Shown here: one piece after another, positions 38,380 through 51,483 of the stretch
How positions within the stretch are numbered: the first letter of the stretch is position 1
Layout of the letters: each line of letters opens with the position of its first letter
Assembly (NCBI RefSeq): GCF_000003815.2
Contig: NC_049983.1
Span: 13,289,855 to 13,353,854 of the forward strand
From: Branchiostoma floridae
Lineage: Eukaryota > Chordata > Leptocardii > Amphioxiformes > Branchiostomatidae
Reading direction: 5' to 3'
Length of the DNA: 64,000 nucleotides
The notes under the pieces: model-generated
Databases searched by the model: none
Seen by the model: only the letters and a program-made list of their open reading frames with translations
Told to the model about the DNA's origin: nothing
Program-made: the position numbers and the translations under genes

Positions 38380-41300
38380 TGCCACGCCTTTCTCCACTGG
38401 ATGATCGATGTGTAAGAAAGTTTGATCTGACGGATGAATCACGTGTCTTCACGCCCCAGGTGTTAAAACTTCCGTTTTTACCTGTTCTGTAGGAGATCTT
38501 GCCGCCTGTCTTCCCGTGACAATAGCCTGTTGTCACGCGAACCGCCCCCGGCGGGGCACACACGTGCCGGCATGTACTCCATTCCAACCGACAAATTTTA
38601 CAATGCTTGTAAAAACGGTTATTCAACGATGCAAACATAATATAGTCACGTCCCGTCTTCAGTTTATTTGTTTTTGAATTTATCACAGTGTTCCCAGGGC
38701 TATTTGGGCACGTGCAAGTCGTTTTCATGATGTGGGGTGTCGTTTATCGCGCACAATGATATCTTCCAATATCTTCCAATCTTATGCCTTCTTTCCATTA
38801 TATCCCATAACTGAACAGGGAACATGCACTTCTTCGGAAGATTGATTAGTGGGAAAGTTATCTTAATGTTTTGATACGTAGGAAAAGTAAAGAAAATACC
38901 GCCGGGTAAAACACAGCAACCAGCGCGCGGAACGCTTTAGGAAGGGCCGCGCTGTGTTCCAGTTACCCGCGGCTCGTTGCCCCAGCTGAAAGGCTTCGAC
39001 TCCTGAGCTAACGTAAGATTTAAAAGCCGAGAGATAGCACGGCCATTATAAGCGTATTGTAAAGATTATCACGTTAGCGAGGAAGGCCACGGGGATTGGG
39101 ATTAAAGGCAGAAATAGAGCTGCGCACGGTTCAATTCATCTGGCGCCAGACCGGGAGGATAAAATGTTGCCACTTTCATAGGGCCAACTCAAATTAGTAC
39201 AGCGAAACGGTTCCAAAGGCAAAAAAGCGTTAAATAAGCCAAAGATAATTTGATTTCCGCCTTTTTAGAAAATTTAAAGGCAAATCTCACTATTAATCGA
39301 TGTGCATTAATCGAGAAATATACTCACTCCAGTCTCGTACAAAGATGGACATTGCAACAACTAAATACCACATCTAATCAACGGAAATTTTAATACTGCT
39401 GACTGCTGAAACTGTGTGGTGATGTTAGGGGGAAACATACCGCTTTAGACGAAAACAGTTCGATCATTATTCTCGCCACAGAGACGGAGATAGAAACGTG
39501 TCCCACTTGGCACTCCGGTGCAATACCGTTACCTATTGGCTTCATATCACATTACTCCAAGGGCAACCTTCGGCCCGAAATGTGCAAATCGCTGGTATGC
39601 ATTTTTGCCATCCCTATAATCAGCCTATTCCGCAGGAATAAAACGCTGTCTCCAATTGCTCGTAATTTGTGCCGGCGTTAGAAAGGCAGGCTGCTGAACA
39701 CGCCACAATCGTAAAAATGATCCTCCTACAGTCGACACATCAATCACAGCGCGCCCGGCAGAGGCAGTCCAATCTGTACTTGATTGTTGCTAGCCTCCAG
39801 GGGGACCCCTCCCGATGACAATGTGCGCAGGTAATTCACGCATTCAATTCTAATACTTCACATCAGGAGATCGAAGCTGTGCGAAGGACATTCTCTGTTA
39901 TAAGCACTTTCCTTAAGACAAAGGAAGATTGTGTACAAATGATGTAGGGGACAGCGTTTTAATTATGAAAGATTTTTTTTCTACATTTGTTGAAGAGCAA
40001 TAAGTTAGGTGTGAACAATAGACGTCGAGGGTTGGCCCTGAGCACATGCAAACGTTTCACCACTACAAAAGTCCTTCGACAAATCTGCCTGATGTTGCTG
40101 GTGGCGAACATCAGAACGAATGGATCGGAGCGCTTTGGAGTCATGAAATGGTATTTTTGGACGATTGTCAAATCCGAGATTTGACCGTTAAGCAATGCTG
40201 TAAGCAACCAACCGTGGATACGGTCAAGGAAAGTACGTTTACAGAGAGAATAGCACACATGTCTAACTTCTAAGTTAAACAATCTATCCTCGATGACAGC
40301 ATCTGTTGTAATGGACAGTTGAGGCGCCATTGGTTGACTGATCATGATCAATTTATACATGTACTTATCAAATGTCTTATCCAAAAGTAATATTTAAGCT
40401 GGCAAAGACATCGAGATTTGTAATCATTGCTGGTTATTAGATTACATTACTATAGCTGACACTTTTGATTCAATATGAACTACTTATAGTCTGACCGCAC
40501 AATGAGCACAGGTCCTGGATACATTCAGTCGTAAAACATGTTTCAGGTTTAAAAGCTTGACAAACTTTACATGTGGTCAGAAGCTCTCTTCAACACGGCA
40601 TGTCCAGGATAGGTGCGAACTCCGGACGTGGTTAGTGATCAGTAAGTGCCCATCAGTCAAAACTAAACACTCTCCACCATAGCGATCCTATCTCGCGCTG
40701 CCTCCCAGGACGGCAATAAAGAAAACAAGCGCCAGGTGGAAAACCTATTACGGACGGAGACGGCAATTTCTGATTGCAGATACCTGGCGGCATTTTATCT
40801 AAATTGTTTATTCGGAGTTGGCGAGGGTAGCTTGTACCTGGCGACCGGCCGGCCCTGCGGCACGGACCGTGCAGGAGACGTAAAAGTGCTATCTCAGCAG
40901 TGATGTCACCGCGGGGAAGGCGGGGAGATATGCGGCATCAGGTGCGGAGGAGATGAAAAACTCCGCCAGGGATTTCTTCTCAGCCAAAAGTTCCTCGCGT
41001 GCCTGAGGCTGACGGGACATTAAGTATTAATGCCCGCGACAAAGGGACACTAATGGGCATCGTTATGTCCGTGACCCACAGGGGTGTACTATAACAGCAT
41101 CGTAAACAGCAGCGCGCACAACCTTTAGGGTATGTAGAAGATAAGGAGGCGGGTTGATGACGGTGACATTTAGATGTCTTTATCAACGGATTTCCTTCTT
41201 TGTGGCGTTTTCTCGGTAAATATGCCTCGGCGGGAAAGATCATGAGATAACGGGACATGCGATATGAAATTTTAACCATACAGAGAAGGAAAGCCGATAT

Positions 41301-42023
41301 GGCTGTAGCGGTGGACTCCGAAACAGCCAAACCAAGGCTTAGGAAATAAGAAATATCGAGGTCTCCGCTGCGCATTAATTTGATGGATTTATAAAGAACA
41401 CGATCGGCTTGATCTGTATGTACAGGCAAACTTTCCCTCGATTGTGGAGGAATATGGCAGTTAGAAATGACAAAGCATTTTTTACGGATTAAGCATGAGG
41501 TCTAGGTCATACGAGGAGTTATCAAAGTTATGAGACATGTAGGGTAAAATGACAATATGAAAATATTCCGTATGGTCATGACGAAATAATTTTCTCTTTT
41601 TGTTACATATTCTGTCTATCATTATCATCAAGTCTTTACTTCAGGCGCCAACTGGCAATAGTAAGAACATCATATCTATGAAACTATACACATACAACAT
41701 AAGTTGTACTGTAAGTAGTTGTTATACATGTAGACCTTACGAAAGTCGCTGTACTTTTGTCGTGTCAATAAAGATTGTTGTATAAGGCAACATAAAAACA
41801 AAGTAATCTATATACACCGACAATTATATTGATGACTAACGAATCTAGAGCTATTAGAAGAAAGTTTCACTCAAGAGCAAGTTTCCGATGCATGTCGTGA
41901 CTGACTTTTTCGGCATCGACCTCTTCTCCATTAGCCATGGCGAGGCAGGCCTTCGGGCCCCCTTCATCAAATATTGAAGACGCCAAGACGGCCTCCAAAC
42001 ACGTTAAGTGCCTGTAATAAGCG

Positions 42024-42031
42024 TGACGTCA
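42024..42031. promoter_or_regulatory. Palindromic CRE
   Basis: Perfect TGACGTCA in CpG-rich intergenic DNA, with no recognised gene nearby. Confidence 0.2.
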
Positions 42032-43047
42032 GCATAAAGTGTTCTGCGCGAACGGAGTCCAGTTAAGGGGTCCAAACTCTGATGACCCTATAACCTGAGA
42101 AGTACGGTCAGATTTACTGTTGTTCCATCACGCGGAATCTCGCGATATTTGATTGACTGGATCTGAAGACAGGGAGGATGGGTACATCACTGTCGCTCAT
42201 GTTGTCTCCCACATCCAGACGCGTCAGTGCTGGCTCCCGTTATCAGTTAGGTCAGTAGGTCTAACGAACACCGAAGAAGTGGGGAAATAGCTGTTTCGAT
42301 TTAGCGGATTAGCCGCTACGCGTGGGAGGCGGGAAGTCATTATCAAATGACCTGGTTTCAAGAACAGCTGTAGGAGTGAAATACCTATCAAGTTCATCAT
42401 ATCTCACGTTAACTGTCACGTGTTATGCTGTGATACAGATCATGCGAGTAATTCTAAGGTATAGATGTTTAGTACAAGTATTAAGAAATGAAAGTTCATG
42501 CGGATATAAGCGTAAAGGCATTGGATCATTTTTCCATGGTAAAACAGATTTTACTCTCCAATCATTCCTAGCTAACACTCCACTGCACAATCAACGAACG
42601 GAGGAATGTGTTTGGCGGAAGTACAACATGTACTTAAATCAGGAAAGTTGCCAGGATTTTGACATTACGAAGGATCTACATTTACCACACGGATATCCCG
42701 ACCAATCGGAGGTCACAGCCCCATACATGTCAGTGACACGCTCGGAGGAGGTAAACAACAACATCTGGTCAAAACAACCGCCAAGAATTAGTTACGCTGA
42801 AAAATTGTATTATCATCTAATACTGACAACGGGTAAAAGGAGATTCGTGAAATATATGTACACCTAGAGACATAAGCCAACAATGAATACGTATGTTGAA
42901 ATCCCGTAAAGTGTATCATAGTTTATGAGTACGTCTCTGTCTGGAAGACGGAAGGCTTACGATGTGTTGATGTGTGTAAAAGACCAGAGAAGATCCTAAT
43001 CTGACCTAGCTGTAAAATTTTCTTATCAAGAGATGTACATCCGGGTC

Positions 43048-43055
43048 TGACGTCA
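43048..43055. promoter_or_regulatory. Palindromic CRE with adjacent partial copy
   Basis: TGACGTCA followed 16 bp later by AGACGTCA in a short near-duplication (TGACGTCATTGC and AGACGTCATTGC). No gene recognised nearby. Confidence 0.22.
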
Positions 43056-43942
43056 TTGCTACAGACGTCATTGCCTTTTGTGTAGAGAAAGACAACTTAA
43101 CGGGTCAGATCAGATATTTCGAAGTAAGCTTCTAATAAAGTACTAGCTTTCCCGTATTTCAGCTTTTACGTTTGACTTATGTTGAGCGTCGTTCAGACGT
43201 CAGCTGTTGGTGTTCTGGGCGTGGTCATAAAAAGGCATAGTTGTTAGTGATGTTCAGACTTATGCCCATTGAGAGAATCCAGCCATGTGTGACAACTGAA
43301 AACCAAATGTGCAACGTTACTTTGACATCATTTCACCACCTAATGGTTTTGGTATCTGCACTCGATGAAACATCCTGAAGTTCAGTCTTTCTTCATCTTC
43401 TTCCTCTATTTTTGTTTCATCTTGCGAGCTCTCTTAGCTCTGAGAGTTTCGTGATAGTGGTATGTAGATAATGCAACAAATACTTTTGGTTGTTTCGACC
43501 TGGAATCTATGAAACTCTCCATTTGATATGAAAAGCCTCGGGGATGAAGACAAATAACGTTTGTCTGTTGTAGATACTCTGTATTCTTGTACGTTTCCTC
43601 TGGGTGAATGCCCTATGCTAGACCCCACCCCATCCAAGCACGTTCACCTTACAACGCTATCTGCTGATAGATCCAGGTAAGCAAACCATAAACCTTCAAG
43701 CTCATGAAAGTTTCTTAAAACCGATCGATAGATGTAGGATGTCTTTTATCTATCATAAACCCCTTCAGTGGGGCTGTGCGTTCCACCCCCTAAGCTCCAT
43801 TCCTAACGATCCTCATATTCTCGTGATCCACTTCCTGCCAGTAAAGACGTAAAAGGCACAGCAGGCAACTCAGAGAGCTTAATGTTTCCCCTCTTCTCCA
43901 TACACAAGTAAAGGCAATAAAGTTTCAAAAGGAAACAATGCC

Positions 43943-44370
43943 GACTGTGCCCTCCCCATCCTCCTCTAGCAAATAATGGCTCTAGTGTTCTTCCGACTGT
44001 GCCTCTCCGTCATATTTTGAGAAACAACGTCACTGTTGTACCCCCGACTGTGTCCTCCCACCATCCTCTAGGAAACAGTGGCTTTATTGTGCTTGTGACT
44101 GTGCCCTCCCATCATCCTCTATCAAACAATGACACTGTCTTGCTACCGACTGTGCCCTCCTCCTCATCCTCTATCAAATAATGACACTATTGTGCTACCG
44201 ACCGTGGCCTACCCACTATCCTCTATCAAACAATGGCACTATTGTATACCGACTGTGGCCTCCCCATCATCCTCTTGGAAACAATGCCACTATAAGACTG
44301 TGCCCTCCCCACCATCCTCTAGGAAACAATGCCGCTATAAGACTGTGGCCTCCCCATCATCCTCTAGGAC
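43943..44370 (+). repeat. 51-bp minisatellite, nine copies
   Basis: Units begin with GACTGTGCCCTCCC and contain CATCCTCTAGGAAACAATG. Starts are at 43943, 43995, 44046, 44097, 44148, 44200, 44251, 44296 and 44341, so the period is 51-52 bp for six units and 45 bp for the last ones. The strands are strongly asymmetric (C/T-rich on the plus strand). Small ORFs across it (43999-44419) are products of the repeat. Confidence 0.9.
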
Positions 44371-44553
44371 AGCAATTAGCGAAAGTCTGTCATCCATAAT
44401 GGTAAGATCGATTCAGTAGCGAAGGAGCCAGCGCTCGAGATGGAAGAGGGGTCTAAATTTAGCGCCGCAGCTCCCACAACCATCAATCCCACGGTGTGAT
44501 CAGCCTGGCTCTGGTCCATGGCAGTCCATCGCGCCAAGTCGGTGGTCAACTTA

Positions 44554-44759
44554 GGGCGCGGTCACATAGGTCGTGAGATGGACGTATGATTTTGATACCT
44601 TGGGATTTTCAAGCAGGTCATGGAAGAGACAACCAATGACAAGGATCCAAGACAGCCTTTTGTGCTGCAAGATAGAGAAGGGAAACATCCGAGTCTGTCC
44701 CAAGAAACACATAAAGTTAGCAATCGTACGACGATCGCACGATCTTTGTGACCGTGCCC
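44554..44759. mobile_element. Small Harbinger-like MITE
   Basis: A 206-bp element with inverted ends: GGGCGCGGTCACATAGGTCG on the left and the reverse complement of GGGCACGGTCACAAAGATCG on the right, with similarity continuing about 35 bp inwards. Flanked by TTA at 44551-44553 and 44760-44762, the TWA duplication of PIF/Harbinger elements. No coding capacity. Confidence 0.65.
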
Positions 44760-44762
44760 TTA

Positions 44763-44950
44763 TAACCCCCTCACATTAGGCGAAAATCGATCGGACGACG
44801 AGTCTGCGAGCTCTAAATTCCGAGGAGGCATGACCCTGACAGGAAGGGGGGAACTCTGCTATTTCTTCGTCGGCAGCAGTCATGCCTCCTCGTAATTTAG
44901 AGCTTGCAGACACGTCGTCCGATTGATTTTCGCCTAATGTGAGGGGGGTA
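44763..44950. mobile_element. Near-palindromic MITE abutting the previous element
   Basis: Inverted arms of about 70 bp (44763-44835 and 44876-44950) around a loop of about 40 bp. The ends are CCCCCTCACATTAGGCGAAA and its complement. Inner arms carry GAGCTCTAAATTCCGAGGAG versus a near-complement. TTA lies on both sides (44760-44762 shared with the neighbour, and 44951-44953), so this too may be a TWA-target element. The transcript could fold into a long hairpin. Confidence 0.65.
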
Positions 44951-44953
44951 TTA

Positions 44954-47900
44954 CCAAACTCTTCACAACAGAAACATCATAAATATAATGTTTCAATCGT
45001 CAAGTATCATTACGCTAACTTATCACATAGAGCAGTACTCTTAATGAATTATGTCAGGTAATTTTGATTCAATCTACGGTAAGCCTTTATCAGCTTACCT
45101 AAGCTATACATCAATCCATAAACAGTCTCACACAAGAAGGAAACTGTGTAATAATATCGTTTGACGGTTGCGTACGGAAAGTTTTAGTCAGTAACAGACA
45201 TCACACCGCGCTTTGGAGAAGCTTTGGATGACACGAGCGTCAGAAAGCCTCCCACGTCTTGGACATGATTGCACAGCATCTATCATATTTTCAGCGATGT
45301 CAAGGGTCGATTCGCGAAATTGCAAGACAGTAGTGCAGTATCAGAGTGCCTTAAAGAGGGGAGATGAAGTCGAAATGAACCGGTAACGAACTGAATAAAC
45401 TTCCAGCAGGAGTATAACTTCATCAGGCTGCATGTACTTTTCAGGCTCGGTAGGAATGAACGTAAGGACGTCCCGATGCCACCTTACCCCGCCTCCCCCG
45501 TACCAATCACGCATGCAGTGTGGGCTTCATGACGACTCGAGCTTTTAGATCCCAGAAAGGTTTGTGAGGTGACACGAAACCGCCGCAGGCAAAGGCGACA
45601 GAGCCTGCTGGAACAGACGAGATTGGAAGTGGCACAATCGGGGTATTCTCGTGAGAAGGAGGGCAAACAGGGGTCTGTGCGACGGGATTCACCATCTGGT
45701 GTAACCCTTGGACAAGTTACGTGTTCTGGGAATGGAAATAATTGAATATACTCATTTGCTAAGCTGTGGTTACCGCCATAATTATACACACATAACCTCA
45801 AAATTATTTCCGTATTGATTTAAGATAGACTAATCTTGCGTCGGGAATATATGTAATGTCTACACAAAATTGACATACGAAAAGGAAATTTGCTAAAGCA
45901 TTGTCTATCTGAACAAACAACATGGAGAATCCTTGTGTTTACTGTACATACCTGTGATCAATGCCAGTTGCAATGTTTTATGTGTGATATACAACATCGT
46001 AGCCGCCTTTCCTACTTTTAAGTAGACGACAACAAGAGGACAACAGTACCTTAAAGTAAGACATGATTGGGCCCTTCGGACAGTCTTCCTCCCTTACCAG
46101 CTATCTACATGTAAATTGCCATATACATATAGAGGACTTGCAGGTGAAATGGAAATGTGCAAAAATGCACGAAATGGGAACTCATAGTTTGTATATCCTG
46201 GGAAATAATTCTTTCTAGCACTCTTATTGGTAGTTATTACCGTGTCCTACTCTTCAGGACTGCATTTAGCGCGGTGTTGAACCCCTTATTTTCTAATTTG
46301 GCGGCATGAATGTTGCATCGCCAATGTATGAATGACGAGGTTGTGGTTCTGACATGTGGGTCACCTGTAAGCTTGTATAGTGTGTAATCGGCTCAGCGTG
46401 CCGTCTGACTGTTAACAGTGCATGTTTCCAACCCGTGTAGTATAGCAGCACATACCAGGCTGAAGAACCTAAAGTTAACATGAAACTTGCTTTAAATTTC
46501 ACAAACAAAATGTAAGAAACACACCCACATATCCAGGTTAAAGTCTCTAAATGTTGTAATGTAAAACGTTATTACGCGACAGCTAAGGCCTACCCCTATG
46601 GCTAGGGCGATGTTTCCGTGCCAAAGATTTTGCCGATTATGTAGCCTGACGTGTAAAACCACCAACGATAATGGATACTGAATACACTTCGTGATGAACG
46701 GAGTAATAACGACAATCTCTATAAGCTTAACTTCAGTTTAGACAAGGATATTGTTGGAAATTTCTCAGTGTTCGTTATTTCATACTTAATATATGACTGC
46801 TGGATCATTCATTCATTCATTACTGCATATTTACACACAGCGTGGCAGACATCGTAAAAATTGTTATACAATTACCATTTTTACTAGATGAGGAGGACAG
46901 GTTGTCCCCTTAGAGATGTAGTTGTTTGCTATGCTAAACTGGCTCACCAAGGCATACCATACAAAGTTCCGCCTGCTGACGGCAGTGCTTTTAAGACTTT
47001 CTGACCGCTCCGTGAGAAGAGTCGATCTCTGAAGGAATGGGGAGATCGATATTCTACAAACGTCATGCTCAAGGTAAGGAAACAGCAGAGGGCAGCAGAA
47101 TTACAAAAGACACATGGTGACCTCCAGGGCAAACTCCCGTCCTCCTTAAGCTTGGGGGATTACGGGCCTAGCCGCATACCATTATTTTGCCAGGGGATAT
47201 ATCTTCGAAAGGGATGATAAACCAATGAATGTGAGGATCCCCTGACAATGGGGAATACTGACTACACCAATGTTATGATCGTAACATCAGTATTAGTTTT
47301 ATCTGACAATTACTCACATTGATTGATTTACGACATTGCTATCAAATCATCAATGATGCTTTCGTTAACTTATATAAAAAAGTGATTAAAGAAAAAATAT
47401 TAGTGAATTTTTGTGGATTGTATTTTTGTCCTCGATAACTGTGTTATATTGGGAAATACCTTTCGAAAAACATGTATCTGTGCTGCAGAATTACCGACAA
47501 GAATATATGAAAGCAGTCATTGAGAAATATTTCACGGTGGATGTTAGGATCTGTGCATTGAAGACAGATGACTGAAGGAGACGATTACGACGTATGCGTA
47601 AACCGTACACTGTGCCATTCCGCATAGAGATGGGAGAGGGCTCTTCATTGTTATGAGGCAGGCCAAGCACTGGGCAACTCTGTTGACCCAAAAGGGCGTA
47701 CTGCAACAACGGAGACAAACATAGTATGTGATCCGGACATAACCGCATTGTACTTAATGTACATACAAGAAAAAAGGGGCCGACTGTTCATCCCAAAGCA
47801 CAACTGAATTCAACCCCGAAAGAATATAACTCAACAACTACCACCTTTACGTGCACATTGTTTACTTCAGATAGCAAATTTGCGTGTTTTAGCGATCGGG

Positions 47901-50584
47901 ACAACCGAACTATCCATCCTTGTCATCACCGCCGCTGTTTCCTGTTTACACCATAGCTCTAATTGTCCTTGGTACAAGCATGTACATACGCCTTATATTT
48001 ACACATCTCATTACAATTGATTTCATATCATATAATCCGGAGCCTGACCCTATCAAGTATAACGCACTTTGTTATTCGCATTCGACAAAACTTAAATAAA
48101 CATCTACAGGCGGGCATGCAATTAGATCAGACTAGATACATAGGGCGGTTATAACTATGCTATATAACGGCTCGGGCCTAACCGTACTTGTGGGGTGTGT
48201 TGGTATGGAATATGCATTAACATCCCACAATGACAGGCTAATCAACATTGCAAAAGTCTACAAATAAGATATCAGTGTGCATGTTAAAATGGTAGTGTCG
48301 TAAATCCTACACACGCGTGATATGGATACAGCTACCGCAACATTGTTGCTGTACTGAGTAATGTAAGAAATGCTATGTAACAGTGCCTCCCGCCAATAGA
48401 AAGCCAACTACACAATAAAGTATACGTAGAGGCGAAAGAATCACCGTAAAGTTACTCACTCGGTAGTCGCCCGTTTGTGTACAAAATTCACGTTTTCTGC
48501 ACGTTTCTCCAGTCCCAATGGCACACGTAGGTTTCTGTTCCACTGTGAAGTCTGTGGTCCTGTGACATCCGATCGTGTCTCCTTCACTACCTAACCTCGT
48601 GACGTCGTACTGCTATCAATCAACCTGTGAGCACAGAGGACACGGATGTCACTCCGCTAAGCTTCTCTCGATACAGACTATGAATTACACGGTTCAGCTA
48701 GGCTGCCTTTAATTCTTAGGAAAGATATTCAGGTATTGATAGTAAAGAGAAAAGATTAGAAAGTACGGAGCTACCTAAAACTTTCTCCACGTATTAGTAA
48801 ATGTAAAGTCGCCCTCCCGACCTAGCCTTTAGGGACTTTTCAGCTTGGATTAAGATATAATCCAACATCTTCCCGTTGTGATAAATAAGCAAAAGCATAC
48901 GTGCCGCTAGGAAGTAAAGATAGAACAAACTTATCTCTCGAAGAGAATAGGATACCCGAGAAAGGGTATCACTAAAACACTCTACAATCAAGAAAATAGG
49001 AAAACAGTTAACATTCTGTGCATCGTTGTCATCTATTGGTTCTGCATCTGCCTCCTTGGAATGCCCTGTAGTCTTTCTTCAATTAGTTCTACTGCGTCTT
49101 GCATCTTGCACACTCCCTTAGATCTAGGAGGTGTTTTGCTGTTTTAAGAGAACCAATGCAATTACAGGGCCAATGCAATTACAGAAGACTATCTGTGTTC
49201 CCTTAACTCTCTGAGACATTTTGCTGTTTTAAAGATGACCTACATGTAGTCCTCTACGCTTAGGGTGTCTTCTCAACAATGCAAATGCAGAAGTGCACCA
49301 CTTCGCGTCAGCGGTGCGACGCGGCTGTCACTTCTTCTAATTGATTAAAATGGCTTTAGCGTGGGATATGAGGGCATGTTGCTGCCCGACTGCTTCATAG
49401 ACCGAAACCAATAGGATTACAACCCAATTATCAAGCACGAAACTGACAGGCCATGACAGGGACAAATGACATTACGACGACGCGATGACAAATTTGACGC
49501 CACTTGATATGTATCGATTTTTGTCTCTCCCAGCACCACAAGGTGGATCCTGGCCCGCTCAGCTGTGAAGTTGTCCCTAATTTCATTAGTTAACACTTGT
49601 GAGCAAATCCACGAGTTCACCTGTGGGCGTGGTACAAGCTATGACGATGGTTCAGGGCCATTTTCAGAACGCGTTATCGGAATATACGATTCGTCGGCGC
49701 AGCCATATTTGTCCTCCACGTCTACGGAACGTAAAGCGAAAAGAGTTGTACGCCGCTTTTGGGCCGGTGTAAAGAGAATGGATTTCGGACCCGAGACTTT
49801 ATGCATAAAGCAATCAAGATATAATGCTGCTACGGAGCCAGACAGTTTAGACTTGTAACAAAGCTCTAAAGTGCAAAGTGCAAAGTATTTAAAAAAACAA
49901 ATTACCTGATGGTATTCACTCAAAGCATGTAAAAACAGACGTGCAAAGTACAGCGCAAGGAGTTGAAATCAAAATATTTAAAGAAAATAAATTGCCAGTG
50001 CTATGTGCACATTAATATGAAATTTAGTTTATCGATGTTTGTCCATGAATGATTGTGTGTTCATATTGATTACGTCTATCATACGGGATTTATGGGCACG
50101 TCGTTATAGAGCTCCTAAATGATGAAAAGGTGGATCAATTTTCGGATTACTCGTAAAATATACGCTTATAAAGTATATGCTAACAGGCTTACGGCGTTAT
50201 AAATTACACTATAAAGAGTTATGTGATGGGGAAGGGTGAGGAATATATGTGTGTATTGAGAACAGCATCACAGCATGGTACAGCCATATTGTGGTATGAA
50301 AAAAATGTACAAGTCACTTTAACATTGGACAATACTGTGTAATGGTTAGATAGCGTAAGCACATTACTTTTGTATTTTCGTAAAGTAATAAAAGATGCTA
50401 AATCGAGGTTGGAACATTAGATGAAGAATCGTAAGAAGTGATTCCATCCAGACCAAACCTAATGCCATGTTATGTCCACAGTAAACCAAAAAGGATAAAA
50501 GGCGTGCACGCGGTAAAAGTCTTATAATCGACTTTGCAATGAAGTTAAAAGCTAATTTGGATTGAATGATATTTGACACGGATT
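44954..50584. other. Intergenic DNA, no gene recognised
   Basis: No ORF beyond 105 codons, no exon with family similarity. Short local duplications occur (for example TTTTGCTGTTTTAA twice at about 49130-49230 and a TCAT run at 46804). Otherwise I see nothing specific before the gap. Confidence 0.45.
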
Positions 50585-51483
50585 NNNNNNNNNNNNNNNN
50601 NNNNNNNNNNNNNNNNNNNNNNNNNNNNNNNNNNNNNNNNNNNNNNNNNNNNNNNNNNNNNNNNNNNNNNNNNNNNNNNNNNNNNNNNNNNNNNNNNNNN
50701 NNNNNNNNNNNNNNNNNNNNNNNNNNNNNNNNNNNNNNNNNNNNNNNNNNNNNNNNNNNNNNNNNNNNNNNNNNNNNNNNNNNNNNNNNNNNNNNNNNNN
50801 NNNNNNNNNNNNNNNNNNNNNNNNNNNNNNNNNNNNNNNNNNNNNNNNNNNNNNNNNNNNNNNNNNNNNNNNNNNNNNNNNNNNNNNNNNNNNNNNNNNN
50901 NNNNNNNNNNNNNNNNNNNNNNNNNNNNNNNNNNNNNNNNNNNNNNNNNNNNNNNNNNNNNNNNNNNNNNNNNNNNNNNNNNNNNNNNNNNNNNNNNNNN
51001 NNNNNNNNNNNNNNNNNNNNNNNNNNNNNNNNNNNNNNNNNNNNNNNNNNNNNNNNNNNNNNNNNNNNNNNNNNNNNNNNNNNNNNNNNNNNNNNNNNNN
51101 NNNNNNNNNNNNNNNNNNNNNNNNNNNNNNNNNNNNNNNNNNNNNNNNNNNNNNNNNNNNNNNNNNNNNNNNNNNNNNNNNNNNNNNNNNNNNNNNNNNN
51201 NNNNNNNNNNNNNNNNNNNNNNNNNNNNNNNNNNNNNNNNNNNNNNNNNNNNNNNNNNNNNNNNNNNNNNNNNNNNNNNNNNNNNNNNNNNNNNNNNNNN
51301 NNNNNNNNNNNNNNNNNNNNNNNNNNNNNNNNNNNNNNNNNNNNNNNNNNNNNNNNNNNNNNNNNNNNNNNNNNNNNNNNNNNNNNNNNNNNNNNNNNNN
51401 NNNNNNNNNNNNNNNNNNNNNNNNNNNNNNNNNNNNNNNNNNNNNNNNNNNNNNNNNNNNNNNNNNNNNNNNNNNNNNNNNNN
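50585..51483. other. Assembly gap
   Basis: 899 consecutive N. Any open frame drawn across it is meaningless. Confidence 0.99.

Larger units (their letters stand above)
33751..43942. other. Upstream intergenic DNA, no gene recognised
   Basis: CpG-rich DNA upstream of the alpha2delta gene. The longest open frames (141 codons at 39959-40384 minus, 149 at 40980-41429 minus, 181 at 42322-42867 plus) show no family resemblance or flanking splice logic. They are about the length expected by chance in 64 kb at this base composition. Contains one RE1-like site (38359) and two CREs. Other regulatory DNA may be present but is not identifiable by reading. Confidence 0.5.

Noticed and set aside
39959-41429. 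141- and 149-codon minus-strand ORFs
   Set aside because: Irregular composition, no family match, no supporting exon structure.
42322-42867. 181-codon plus-strand ORF, the longest without N
   Set aside because: No recognisable domain, no splice or promoter logic, and one such frame is about what chance gives in 64 kb of this composition.
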